The notes beneath the pieces were generated by a model, which made no database searches, was not told the origin of the DNA, and saw only the letters and a program-made list of their open reading frames with translations. Below are positions 9,018 through 19,052 of a stretch of 56,245 nucleotides of DNA, piece after piece. This DNA is from Undibacterium sp. (GTDB taxonomy: Bacteria; Pseudomonadota; Gammaproteobacteria; Burkholderiales; Burkholderiaceae_D), in the NCBI RefSeq assembly GCF_030651495.1, contig NZ_JAUSFI010000025.1, positions 1-56,245 on the forward strand, given 5' to 3'. Position 1 is the stretch's first letter; each line of letters starts with the position of its first letter. A program made the translations under genes and the position numbers.

Positions 9018-9902
9018 CTATACTCCCTGTTTTTCTTTCATGAAGGAGTAGCGTAAGCCTTCTGCAGAATATACCGCCAGTGCGGCCCAGATCGCGATGA
9101 ATCCGATCAGTCTGTCGCCGCTAAATGGCTCGTGATACAAGGCAACACCAAGTACTAATTGCAAGGAAGGCGCGATGTATTGCAGTAATCCTAAGGTTGA
9201 CATCGGGATACGACGCGCACCAGCGGCAAACAATAACAACGGTATGGCAGTGATAGGGCCAGCGGCTAATAACAGCCACTGTGACGTGCCAGAACCGTTC
9301 AGAAAAGCATTGTGTCCTTGCATGGTCAGCCAGCTCAGATAACCTATGGCAAACGGGAACAATAAAAAGGTTTCCAGCGATAAACCTTCTAATGGACCCA
9401 GTGCGGCGGTTTTTCTTAATAACCCATACACGCCAAACGATATGGCCAAAGACAAACCGATCCACGGTGGATGGCCAGTTTGCCAGGTCAACCAGATAAC
9501 GCCGCTGGCCGCCAGTGCAACAGCCAGCCACTGGGCACGGCGCAAACGTTCTTGCAGTAGCAGATAGCCTAGCAGCACATTCACCAAGGGGGTCATAAAG
9601 TAACCCAGACTGGCGTCAATCACACGATCATTATTGATGGCCCAGATATAGATCAGCCAGTTTACGGACAGTAATAATGCACTTGCGGTAAAACCGGCAA
9701 TAAGCTTGGGTTGGCGTACCACATTACGTATCCATGACCATTGATTACGCGATGCCAGTACCAGCAGTAAAAATACCAGCGACCATAACATCCTGTGTAA
9801 TAGGATTTCTACCGGGGGGATATCGTGTAAAGCTTTGAAGTAGATCGGGAATAAACCCCAGACGGTATACGCAGCAGTTGCGTAGAGGATGCCTTTGCGC
9901 AT
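9018..9902 (-). CDS. rarD: EamA-family permease RarD
   Basis: 294 residues from the ATG at 9902 (a TTG three codons earlier is in frame, but MRKGILYATAAY is the usual beginning). Ten hydrophobic helices arranged as two EamA repeats fit drug/metabolite transporters; FPIYFKALHDIPPVEILLHR near the N-terminus is characteristic of RarD proteins. These are inner-membrane exporters named for chloramphenicol resistance in related bacteria, with unproven natural substrate. The gene is divergent from mtfA. Confidence 0.88.
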   Translation of the reverse strand: MRKGILYATAAYTVWGLFPIYFKALHDIPPVEILLHRMLWSLVFLLLVLASRNQWSWIRNVVRQPKLIAGFTASALLLSVNWLIYIWAINNDRVIDASLGYFMTPLVNVLLGYLLLQERLRRAQWLAVALAASGVIWLTWQTGHPPWIGLSLAISFGVYGLLRKTAALGPLEGLSLETFLLFPFAIGYLSWLTMQGHNAFLNGSGTSQWLLLAAGPITAIPLLLFAAGARRIPMSTLGLLQYIAPSLQLVLGVALYHEPFSGDRLIGFIAIWAALAVYSAEGLRYSFMKEKQGV

Positions 9903-10117
9903 TGAGGACAATCAGAGAAGTTGCATGGGAAGAACTAGCATTATCGCAGCTATCTTCAATTTCCGTTGAAACAAGCGACTCTATTGATTTTCAAAAAGAT
10001 CATCCCATCTATTCTTTAATTAAATGAAACGAGAGGCATTAGCTGAAATATGAATAAGAGTATGAACAAAATAAGCTCGATGTATTTTGTATTGGCATCT
10101 GATGACAGTCTTGTCTC

Positions 10118-10930
10118 ATGAATCCTCTATCGATTTTTCTGGGGTTGTTGCTGATGGGGATAGGGTTGGCGATGTTTTTGCCTGCTTATCGTTTACAGCA
10201 GGCTATTGCGCGGCCGTTTCCAAAACATTTTTCTAAAATATTGAGAAAAAATATTCCGCACTATTTGAAAATGCCAGCAGATCTGCAATTGCAGCTAAAG
10301 CGTTTGATCAGACAGTTTTTACATGAAAAAAAGTTCATCGGCTGCGATGGCTTTATCATCACTGATGAAGTAAAAGTGACCATTGCTGGTAAAGCTAGCC
10401 TGTTGCTGTTAAACCGGCCTTCGCTCGTTTATCCAGACTTAAAAATGATACTGGTTTATCCCTCTGCCTTTATCGTGCCGCGCATTGAGATGGGCTCGGG
10501 TGGTGTCGTGACGCATAGTAATCAAACTCTCTCAGGTGAATCATGGAGCGATGGTAGAGTGATTCTTGCATGGGATCATATACAGCAAAATAAAAGCAAT
10601 CTGCCTGATGGGCATGACGTAGTTTTGCATGAATTTGCTCACCAGCTTGATAGCGAGTCTGGTCGCACCAACGGCGCTCCGCAAATGAGCACTGCGCACT
10701 ACCGGCATTGGTCAGAAGTTTTATCCGCCGAATTTGCGCTGTTGCAGCAAGCTGCCGACCATCAGGTCAAGAGCGCTCTGGACTATTATGGCGCGACTAG
10801 TCCAGCAGAATTTTTTGCGGTCGCGACTGAAACTTTTTTTCAGAAAACCGAGCAGATGGCACGCTATCATCCAGCACTATTTGAACAGTTCAGAGCTTAC
10901 TATCAAGTAGATCCACGCGATTGGAATTAG
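10118..10930 (+). CDS. mtfA: zinc metallopeptidase MtfA (M90 family)
   Basis: 270 residues. A hydrophobic N-terminal segment (residues 4-23) may anchor it, which E. coli MtfA lacks. The catalytic zinc-binding helix is HEFAH at residues 171-175 within VVLHEFAHQLD, and a downstream EFFAVATETFF supplies the usual third-ligand region. In E. coli, MtfA is a cytosolic aminopeptidase that binds the glucose repressor Mlc; whether that holds here is unknown. It is convergent with the btuF-like gene, ending 13 bp from it. Confidence 0.85.
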   Translation: MNPLSIFLGLLLMGIGLAMFLPAYRLQQAIARPFPKHFSKILRKNIPHYLKMPADLQLQLKRLIRQFLHEKKFIGCDGFIITDEVKVTIAGKASLLLLNRPSLVYPDLKMILVYPSAFIVPRIEMGSGGVVTHSNQTLSGESWSDGRVILAWDHIQQNKSNLPDGHDVVLHEFAHQLDSESGRTNGAPQMSTAHYRHWSEVLSAEFALLQQAADHQVKSALDYYGATSPAEFFAVATETFFQKTEQMARYHPALFEQFRAYYQVDPRDWN

Positions 10931-10943
10931 ATTTCGTGTGCCG

Positions 10944-11839
10944 TTAGAGTTTAGCTCTGGCAGTAGCTAAATGCTTGCACAACTCTTCGGTGCCGTCGAG
11001 GACGCGTGGCCCGGCGCGAATGATTAAATCACTTTTGAGGGTAAATAAATTCCCTTTACTGACGGCCGACAAATGGGGGAACTGTCGCCAATCTGCCAGC
11101 ATATCTTGTTTTTCTCCCGTGCTAGTAACAATGGCTTGCGGATTTTCCCCCAGTACAGCCTCAGTACTCACCGTTGGACTGATTTCTTTTAGATTAGCAA
11201 AAACATTTTTACCGCCACACAGTCGAATAGCTGTCGAGACCAGATGCCGATCATTTAAGGTCATTAATGGTTTGCTCCAGACCTGGTAAAACACACTGAT
11301 AGGTTTTGCTGTACCGCTAATCTGATAAGTTTTACGCAGTGATTCAAGCCTAGCCCGAAATTTGGCTGCCGCTGCTTTACCCGTCATTTCTGTACCAGTT
11401 AGTATTGATAAACGCTCTAGAGAAGAGGCGATCATTTCAAAGTTACTTGGTTCGCTTTCAAATACGCTGACGTGAATGTCTCGTAATTTATTGGCCAGCA
11501 GTTTGGCGTTGCCAGTACCCCATAACACGACCAGATCGGGCTTGAGTGCAATCACACGTTCGATATCAAGTGCAAAAATACTGCCGACTGAGCTAATTTT
11601 TTTTGCTTGCTCGGGATAGTCGCTGTAGTCGCTCACGCCAACAAGTAAAGGTCCGGCACCCACTTCAAACAATAATTCAGTTGCATGTGGTGCTAAGCTG
11701 ATGATGCGTTGTGCTGGCTTACTGAGAATGATGGTGTGCCCGGCATCGTCAACTGTGGTGACCATTGCATGAGCCGCCGAGCTAAGTCCCAATCCTGCCA
11801 GAAACAAGAGGGTGCATAAAATGTGTAACGGTTGCGGCA

Positions 11840-11840
<1 letters not shown>
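10944..11840 (-). CDS. periplasmic cobalamin/heme-type ABC substrate-binding protein (BtuF-like)
   Basis: 298 residues from the ATG at 11840, which overlaps panC's stop by one base (TGATG). A signal peptide (residues 1-25, ending SSAAHA) is followed by PAQRIISLAPHATELLFEVGAG, the classic opening of type III binding proteins of the BtuF/FecB group, then RVIALKPDLVVLWG. Such proteins deliver vitamin B12, heme or siderophores to an ABC permease. No permease or ATPase genes are adjacent. Position after panC suggests co-transcription rather than a shared function. B12 is the likeliest ligand, but this is inferred. Confidence 0.75.
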
Positions 11841-13571
<1,731 letters not shown>

Positions 13572-13593
13572 TGCGTGACAAATTTATCGAGAC

Positions 13594-13803
13594 TTAACTC
13601 TTGGTTTGATATACGTAAGCTTGTTGATCAATATGGGATTCATCGACACGCTGTTGATTATCCAAATCAATTGGTGCCTTATCCCATAATAGGGCACGGC
13701 CTTCACGTTGGTCTTGTTCCAGTTTGGGGTTGGCTTGTTTTAAACCATTAATGAATAGAGTTGCTTCTGATTCGTAAAGCTGAAATTGTTTGGAAAATTT
13801 CAT
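13594..13803 (-). CDS. DUF3460 family protein
   Basis: 69 residues, no known function. The segment QREGRALLWDKAPIDLD followed by a QQAYVYQ ending is the DUF3460 signature. There is no signal peptide or membrane helix, and the composition is charged, so it should be a small cytoplasmic protein. It is found in front of scpA and panC across Burkholderiales, and here it starts the same operon, 22 bp before scpA. Confidence 0.85.
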   Translation of the reverse strand: MKFSKQFQLYESEATLFINGLKQANPKLEQDQREGRALLWDKAPIDLDNQQRVDESHIDQQAYVYQTKS

Positions 13804-14008
13804 AGTCTCGCTAATGTAGTTAAATGAACGATTGAAGCCGCATTTTACCCTGTAAATGCTTGAAATTAGTTTATCTCAAGGGAATATCAAAGATATTGTT
13901 GTCGCATCATGCAACTATAAAATCTGTGTTGTTTGGCATGGACAAGATGCGTGTGGTCCTGCAACATGCATTTATTCCCGCCGGATCAATGACTGAAACA
14001 GGATCAAT

Positions 14009-14779
14009 ATGCCAAAATTTGCAGCAAACCTGACTATGATGTTTAACGAAGTTACATTTACGCAGCGTTTTTCCGCCGCTGCAAACGCTGGTTTTAATGC
14101 CGTAGAGTTTTTGTTTCCTTATGATTACGCTCCGCAAGAACTTGCTCAACTATTGACAGATAATCATCTTCAAAGTGTACTGTTTAATCTGCCCCCGGGC
14201 GATTGGAACTCCGGAGAGCGTGGATTGGCGGCCTTGCCTGGTCGAGAGGAGGAGTTTCGCACTAGCGTGACACTTGCGCTAGAGTATGCGCAAGTGTTGC
14301 ATACCCCGCGTTTGCATGTTATGGCGGGCGTTGTGCCAGCAGGAATCAACCTTCAGCTTTGCCATGAAACGTATTGTCAGAATCTGATCTATGCAGCCAA
14401 AGAAGCCAATAAGCATAGGATAGAGTTATTGATAGAGCCAATCAACACGCGTGACATGCCTGGTTATTTCTTGAATTTTCAAGAGCAGGCACATGCCATC
14501 CTTCAGGCAGTTGGTGAATCAAATCTCAAGGTACAAATGGATTTTTATCACGCACAAATCATGGAAGGAGATTTAAGTTCGACTTTAATACAACATATTG
14601 ATGATATTGGTCATATTCAGATCGCCAGTGTCCCTGGTCGAAATGAGCCGGATGACGGGGAAGTCAATTATCCCTATTTGTTTGCTTTACTCGATCAATT
14701 GGGGTATCAAGGTTGGGTAGGATGTGAATACCGACCGCGTGGTCGCACCGAAGATGGCTTGAAATGGTTGCCTGCTTAG
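14009..14779 (+). CDS. hyi: hydroxypyruvate isomerase-family TIM-barrel enzyme
   Basis: 256 residues, the length of E. coli Hyi (258). The opening KFAANLTMMFNEVTFTQRF and the segments FPYDY, IEPINTRDMPGYFL and GWVGCEYRPRG match the family; the Glu and His residues in these (IEPIN, QMDFYHAQ, GCEY) are metal and catalytic ligands. The enzyme interconverts hydroxypyruvate and tartronate semialdehyde; close relatives (OtnI) act on other ketoses. No gcl or glxR lies beside it. It is convergent with the LOG gene and overlaps it by four bases at the stop codons. Confidence 0.85.
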   Translation: MPKFAANLTMMFNEVTFTQRFSAAANAGFNAVEFLFPYDYAPQELAQLLTDNHLQSVLFNLPPGDWNSGERGLAALPGREEEFRTSVTLALEYAQVLHTPRLHVMAGVVPAGINLQLCHETYCQNLIYAAKEANKHRIELLIEPINTRDMPGYFLNFQEQAHAILQAVGESNLKVQMDFYHAQIMEGDLSSTLIQHIDDIGHIQIASVPGRNEPDDGEVNYPYLFALLDQLGYQGWVGCEYRPRGRTEDGLKWLPA

Positions 14780-15357
14780 AGGTCCTTTTTACTTAGCCAC
14801 TTATTCAAATGAGGTGATTGAAAATTCGCGAATCGTTGCAGTAGCTGATCGGGATCTGCCTCATTGATCAGTAAGGCCAGGTGTTCAGGTTTGAGGAATT
14901 TACTTTGTACTATATGTTGTAAAAAAGTAATTAATCCATCGTAATAACCATTTATGTTCAGCAGGCCTAGCGGCTTTTCATGAAACCCTAGTTGTAGCCA
15001 GGTAAACATCTCAAACAGTTCTTCTAAGGTACCAATTCCGCCTGGCATAGCAATGAAACCGTCAGATAATTCTGCCATTAACGCCTTGCGTTCGTGCATA
15101 TTACGGACTATGTGTAACTTGCTTAGGTTGATGTGGCCGACCTCCTTATCCATTAATGCTTGCGGTATAACGCCAGTGACATGCCCTCCCAGTCGTAAAA
15201 CTTCATTGGCAATAACCCCCATCAAACCCACATTGCCACCACCATATACCAGCGCCAGTTGCCGATCTACCAAATTTGCCGCCAACTGGCGGGCACCAGT
15301 GTCATGCGCTTCTGAAGCTCCGGTGGAGGAGCCACAAAAAACGCAAATGGACTTCAT
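14776..15357 (-). CDS. LOG-family nucleotide phosphoribohydrolase (TIGR00730)
   Basis: 193 residues. The family motif PGGIGTLEE (within IAMPGGIGTLEELFEMFTW) and the N-terminal CVFCGSSTG with LVYGGGNVGLMG identify a LOG protein, which releases the base from cytokinin-type or purine nucleoside 5'-monophosphates. Its physiological role in bacteria is usually unclear. It overlaps the upstream TetR gene by four bases (ATGA), so the two are translated together, as often seen in Burkholderiales. Confidence 0.9.
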   Translation of the reverse strand: MKSICVFCGSSTGASEAHDTGARQLAANLVDRQLALVYGGGNVGLMGVIANEVLRLGGHVTGVIPQALMDKEVGHINLSKLHIVRNMHERKALMAELSDGFIAMPGGIGTLEELFEMFTWLQLGFHEKPLGLLNINGYYDGLITFLQHIVQSKFLKPEHLALLINEADPDQLLQRFANFQSPHLNKWLSKKDL

Positions 15358-16040
15358 AGCGCAGTATCAGTTGAAGGTACTAACTTGCGCAAATATTCTT
15401 GTGAAAGTTTCTCAAACGCAGTCTTTGTTTCACCACGCAAATAGGGGCTGATCAGTACGATCACTTGATAGCAGCCGCGGGCCAGCGAATCAGACATCGT
15501 TTGCAGTTCGGTATATTTCCTCGGATTCCGTACGTACTCATAGGATAGCCAATAGCTGGCAACTACCACGATATTGGTCGCCAGCGCATCAATGTCCATG
15601 TCCGTTCCTTCAAATTCACCATCTAAACGTAAACCTACGCATAACTCGGTTGCTACTTTAATTTTATGGCTTAAAATTTGCTTGAAATTGAGTTCTAGTT
15701 TGCGATTGCGAGACAGAAGATCATTCAGGTCACGATAAAAAAAACGGTAACGCCATACCAGTTCAAAGGTTAAATGCAGGTAAGTCCAAATGTCTTGAAT
15801 ATTTGCTTTTCGACCTTCGGGAAATGCGAGTTTTTTATTGATTTCAGTATCAAATTGAATGAATATGGAATTGACGATATCGTCTTTATTGCGGAAGTGA
15901 TAGTAAAGATTGCCTGGCGAGATATTCATCTCTTCGGCGATGACCGTGGTCGTTATATTGGGCTCGCCAAATTCATTGAATAATCTGAGAGATAATTCGA
16001 GTATGCGTTCTCTGGTGCGGCGAGGAGCTTTGTGTTGCAT
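15354..16040 (-). CDS. TetR/AcrR family transcriptional regulator
   Basis: 228 residues. The N-terminal helix-turn-helix (residues 8-55) reads RERILELSLRLFNEFGE ... ISPGNLYYHFRNKDDIV, typical of TetR regulators. The C-terminal ligand domain resembles a betaproteobacterial group without known ligand. It is the first gene of a two-gene unit with the LOG gene. About 220 bp of AT-rich sequence separates it from the RDD gene and could hold its promoter. No adjacent transporter suggests a target. Confidence 0.88.
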   Translation of the reverse strand: MQHKAPRRTRERILELSLRLFNEFGEPNITTTVIAEEMNISPGNLYYHFRNKDDIVNSIFIQFDTEINKKLAFPEGRKANIQDIWTYLHLTFELVWRYRFFYRDLNDLLSRNRKLELNFKQILSHKIKVATELCVGLRLDGEFEGTDMDIDALATNIVVVASYWLSYEYVRNPRKYTELQTMSDSLARGCYQVIVLISPYLRGETKTAFEKLSQEYLRKLVPSTDTAL

Positions 16041-16264
16041 GTTTGTCCCTTTATCGATCTGCCGCCACCCACAATCAGGGACGGCACCCTGTTCGCACTC
16101 CCTCTTAGGTGGAAAGTGGACAGGTATGAGAAAATGCAGCTTTATTTTAGGCGTATTGCACTGTTATTTCTATAGAATAACATTGAATGCTTAAAATACA
16201 AAAAAACGATACAAATATGTAGTGAAACAAACATTGCAAAAATAGAGATGTTTTTTTATTTACG

Positions 16265-16792
16265 TTAAATTTTTTGAGTGAATGCTCGATCCAACTCGAC
16301 ATGAATCAAGCGCGTTTTAGCGAGTTTATCATGAAGAAACTGTTTATCCTTATCGAACAAAGCTGTTAATGCCCAAAGTGCCATGCCTATTGCGACAACA
16401 GTTATGCTGCTCCAACTTTTTAATTCAAATTGGGCTGCAATTGCAAGTCCTGGCAAAAACCACATCCAGGCTAGAAAATAACGCACAATTGCTTTCGGTA
16501 ATGGGAGTTTTTGTCTTTCCTTATCAGTCACTCGTATATGCCAAGTTTTCATTGCCAAGGTCTGACCACTCCGGCTCCAAAAGAAAACAAAATACGCGCC
16601 AATAACAATAAATAACCATAATTCTCGAGCATGGCGCAACGTGAGCGCATGCCGGCTCTGTGTCCAGACATCGAAAATTAAATCGGCAACAAAAATGACA
16701 CCAAACAATAATATAGCCTCATAGATCATGCAGATCAGGCGGCGTTTCAAGCTTGGCGTGACGGTGGATGCTTGTGAAAATTTTTGCGTCAC
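16265..16792 (-). CDS. RDD family membrane protein
   Basis: 175 residues from a GTG at 16792, 3 bp after the DUF3106 stop, so translation is probably coupled. RRLICMIYEAILLFG with a following SGQTLAMKTWHIRV is the RDD-domain pattern (Arg, Asp, Asp around the first helices). Four hydrophobic segments predict a polytopic inner-membrane protein. Function in this family is mostly unknown, with transport suggested for some. It is the last gene of the sigma factor cassette. Confidence 0.85.
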   Translation of the reverse strand: MTQKFSQASTVTPSLKRRLICMIYEAILLFGVIFVADLIFDVWTQSRHALTLRHARELWLFIVIGAYFVFFWSRSGQTLAMKTWHIRVTDKERQKLPLPKAIVRYFLAWMWFLPGLAIAAQFELKSWSSITVVAIGMALWALTALFDKDKQFLHDKLAKTRLIHVELDRAFTQKI

Positions 16793-16795
16793 TGC

Positions 16796-17488
16796 TTATT
16801 TCTCTATCGCTTGAGATGCCGGCGCATTTGGCGCGGTGCTAAGCGGCGAGACGGGTGATGCCGACGGCACTGTTTGTTGTATTGGTTGACCCGACTGTGT
16901 CATTACTGGTTTTGGCGCCGATTTTATTATTATAGGGGGCCCGACTCTGATAGGCGAAAGTGGTTTTACATTTCTCTGCGATTCCGGCGGAAGATTGGTG
17001 ACACTTTTTTTTCTATTCGCTTCGTTAGCAAGTTGTTTTTTTTGTTCATCACTGAGTTGCTGGTATTGCTGCCACTGCGCAGATTTTTTCTCCGGTTTAA
17101 TCTGTGTTGTCCTCGCAAAATTTTCCCGTGCTTGCATGCGCTGTTCTGGGCTAAGTTTTACCCAGTCACGTATGCGCTCTTGAACACGTGCCTGTTCATC
17201 CGACTTCATGGCTGGATATTTATTAGCAATTTCCAGCCATTTTTTTTTGCGGGTTTCATCCATTTTGTCCCATTCTGGGGCTAACGGGGCTATTGCCAAC
17301 TTCTGCTGGGCAGAAAGTTCAATCCAAAGTGGCTTGGTCGATGCCATAATCGTAGTCGATGCCGCTGATTTTGGTGCGGCAACCTGAATACCGCCAGCAG
17401 CAAACACCATGGAGGTGCTTGCTATAGCTATAAGTGAAAAAAGAATTAACTGAATCTTGTTGGGCATGAACAAAGCGGGGAAATGCAC
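16796..17488 (-). CDS. DUF3106 periplasmic protein
   Basis: 230 residues from a GTG at 17488, chosen because GGAGG, inside the last codons of the preceding gene, is 7 bases upstream. A signal peptide (about residues 9-30) predicts export. The central part has repeated short helical units of the type WxELSxxQ and LSPEQR (WIELSAQQK, WVKLSPEQR, YQQLSDEQK), recalling CpxP/ZraP-like periplasmic stress proteins. The tail is Pro/Ser/Ala-rich. No function is established for DUF3106. Its cotranscription with an ECF sigma factor suggests a sensing or buffering role in the envelope. Confidence 0.8.
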   Translation of the reverse strand: MHFPALFMPNKIQLILFSLIAIASTSMVFAAGGIQVAAPKSAASTTIMASTKPLWIELSAQQKLAIAPLAPEWDKMDETRKKKWLEIANKYPAMKSDEQARVQERIRDWVKLSPEQRMQARENFARTTQIKPEKKSAQWQQYQQLSDEQKKQLANEANRKKSVTNLPPESQRNVKPLSPIRVGPPIIIKSAPKPVMTQSGQPIQQTVPSASPVSPLSTAPNAPASQAIEK

Positions 17489-17490
17489 GT

Positions 17491-17907
17491 CTATTCCTCC
17501 ACTTTATTTAGAAAGGCACTGAAGCCAGTGTCCAGATAAGCATCAGGTGGTAATTCGTCCGCCAATACTGCAACGTCTATTTCCGCCAAATCGCTGATTC
17601 TTTGCTGTTGTTCGTACTCATAAATGCCAAACAGTCCGATTATTAACACCAAAAGAGGCAGGGCGACCCCAAATTTGCCAAGCCAAGAACTCGGACCCTG
17701 AAATGAAAAGCCCGAATTTCCTGCAAGAACACCTTTGAGCACAAATGCGGCGACAGGCACTTCTTGTTTCTTGCTAGCCAATGCCATCTTGCGTGCATTA
17801 GCCAAGCGATCTAAGGTTGATGCTGATAAGTTTTCTGTGGACTCGTTGAGTGCGCGCCGAATTTTGTAGGCGAAATCGAGATCCTTTACTTCTTTTGAGT
17901 AGTTCAT
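17491..17907 (-). CDS. DUF3619 single-pass membrane protein, candidate anti-sigma factor
   Basis: 138 residues. A cytoplasmic N-terminal ~70 residues (FAYKIRRALNESTENLSASTLDRLANARKMAL) precede one transmembrane helix (about residues 78-100, VALPLLVLIIGLFGIYEY). A short acidic periplasmic tail follows, containing DELPPDAYLDTGFSAFLNK. This topology and its overlap by four bases with the sigma factor gene are what an anti-sigma factor would show, but no zinc-finger (HxxxCxxC) motif is present and DUF3619 has no proven function. The anti-sigma role is inference. Confidence 0.8.
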   Translation of the reverse strand: MNYSKEVKDLDFAYKIRRALNESTENLSASTLDRLANARKMALASKKQEVPVAAFVLKGVLAGNSGFSFQGPSSWLGKFGVALPLLVLIIGLFGIYEYEQQQRISDLAEIDVAVLADELPPDAYLDTGFSAFLNKVEE

Positions 17908-18473
17908 AAATGTATTCCTTTAGCCTTGAGCGATGCAGCCAATGCATGTGTGGCACGAGAGCAATGTGTCTTCACGCTCCCTTCGGAGCAACCCATTGTA
18001 GTGGCTGTTTCAGCCACATCCATGTCTTCCCAGTAACGCATGAGGAAAGCTTCTCGTTGACGTGTTGGAAGTTTTTTTATTTCTTCGTCAATAATATTGA
18101 GAACTTGTTCGCGTTCAAGTTTATCTGCAGCGGATTCAGCTGCCTGCGTACCTTCTTCTGCAGTATAGCTTTCCAGTAAATCAAAATTGTCATCATCTTG
18201 ATTATTTGGTGTCATGTTTGAAAATAAACTTACCCATGTATTGCGTACTTTCTCTCTCCGGAAAAAATCCAGTATAGTGTTTTGCAATATACGTTGAAAC
18301 AACATCGGTAACTCTGCTGCTGGTTTGTCACCGTATTTTTCGGCAAGTTTGATCATTGCCTCCTGAACGATGTCCAAAGAGGATTCTTCATTGCGCACCA
18401 TATACAGGGCATGTTTGAAGGCGCGACGTTCTACGCCTTCCAAAAAATTGGATAATTCTTTATCTGTGGCCAT
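17904..18473 (-). CDS. ECF-type RNA polymerase sigma factor
   Basis: 189 residues. Region 2 is visible as LEGVERRAFKHALYMVRNEESSLDIVQEAMIKLAEKYGD, and region 4 as LPTRQREAFLMRYWEDMDVAETATTMGCSEGSVKTHCSRA with its helix-turn-helix. Spacing between them fits extracytoplasmic-function sigma factors. Its downstream partners DUF3619, DUF3106 and RDD proteins are all membrane or periplasmic, consistent with control of an envelope response. The start ATG at 18473 has no strong ribosome site. Confidence 0.9.
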   Translation of the reverse strand: MATDKELSNFLEGVERRAFKHALYMVRNEESSLDIVQEAMIKLAEKYGDKPAAELPMLFQRILQNTILDFFRREKVRNTWVSLFSNMTPNNQDDDNFDLLESYTAEEGTQAAESAADKLEREQVLNIIDEEIKKLPTRQREAFLMRYWEDMDVAETATTMGCSEGSVKTHCSRATHALAASLKAKGIHL

Positions 18474-19052
18474 CTGTTGGCGTTCGTAATCAGGAGTTTA
18501 GTTTGAATCTATATTCAATTTAGCAATTTTTAATGAAATTGCCTTCTTTGATTTCTTTAATATTTAATTTGTTTAACTTTTGCTGAAGAGAGCTTGACGT
18601 CTTTCTGCGTAAAAATTGCGCCAATGCTAGCAAAATTCCTCTTCAATGTCCTATTTTTTTATCGAAAATAGTTGATTTGCAAGAATTTTTTTCATTGGTA
18701 GGAATGATTTTTCTTGACCAAAATGCTGCTACGCAGTACCTTAGTACTCCGTTCCAAAATCTTGGGGCAAAAAATTCTGTTTGATTCAGTCCACAATGCT
18801 GTCGTCAACAGGTTCGCTTTAATTAGCTGTTTGTTCTGACCCATACCACAAGTGTGAGAAATTGTTGTAGCGAAGCTTATAAACTGACTGAACGAGTTGC
18901 CTTTAAGCGGAATCCGGAACTACATCCAAAGGATGTATAAAAGATGACGTGAAAGCACAAAAAAGGGATGTCAGCTAACCGCCTAGTATCACAGTTTCGC
19001 TAGGAAAGAACATCCGATCAATCTCCTATGGACCTTGAAAGGAATATTTATT
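18474..19052 (+). promoter_or_regulatory. long 5' leader of ilvIHC with alternative hairpins
   Basis: About 580 bp without a supported gene between the divergent sigma factor and ilvI. The part next to ilvI has short complementary segments that can pair in more than one way: TACATCC (18921-18927), GGATGTA (18931-18937), GGATGT (18966-18971) and ACATCC (19010-19015). An inner CCTAG/CTAGG stem lies at 18982-18986 and 19000-19004. A regulatory RNA or attenuator is possible. No terminator with a U-tract and no clear Ile/Val/Leu-rich leader peptide was found. Confidence 0.4.

Noticed and set aside
18624..18671. A 15-codon open frame as an ilv leader peptide (attenuation)
   Set aside because: It has Leu, Val and Phe codons but no Ile, no ribosome-binding site, and no terminator/antiterminator with a U run follows.
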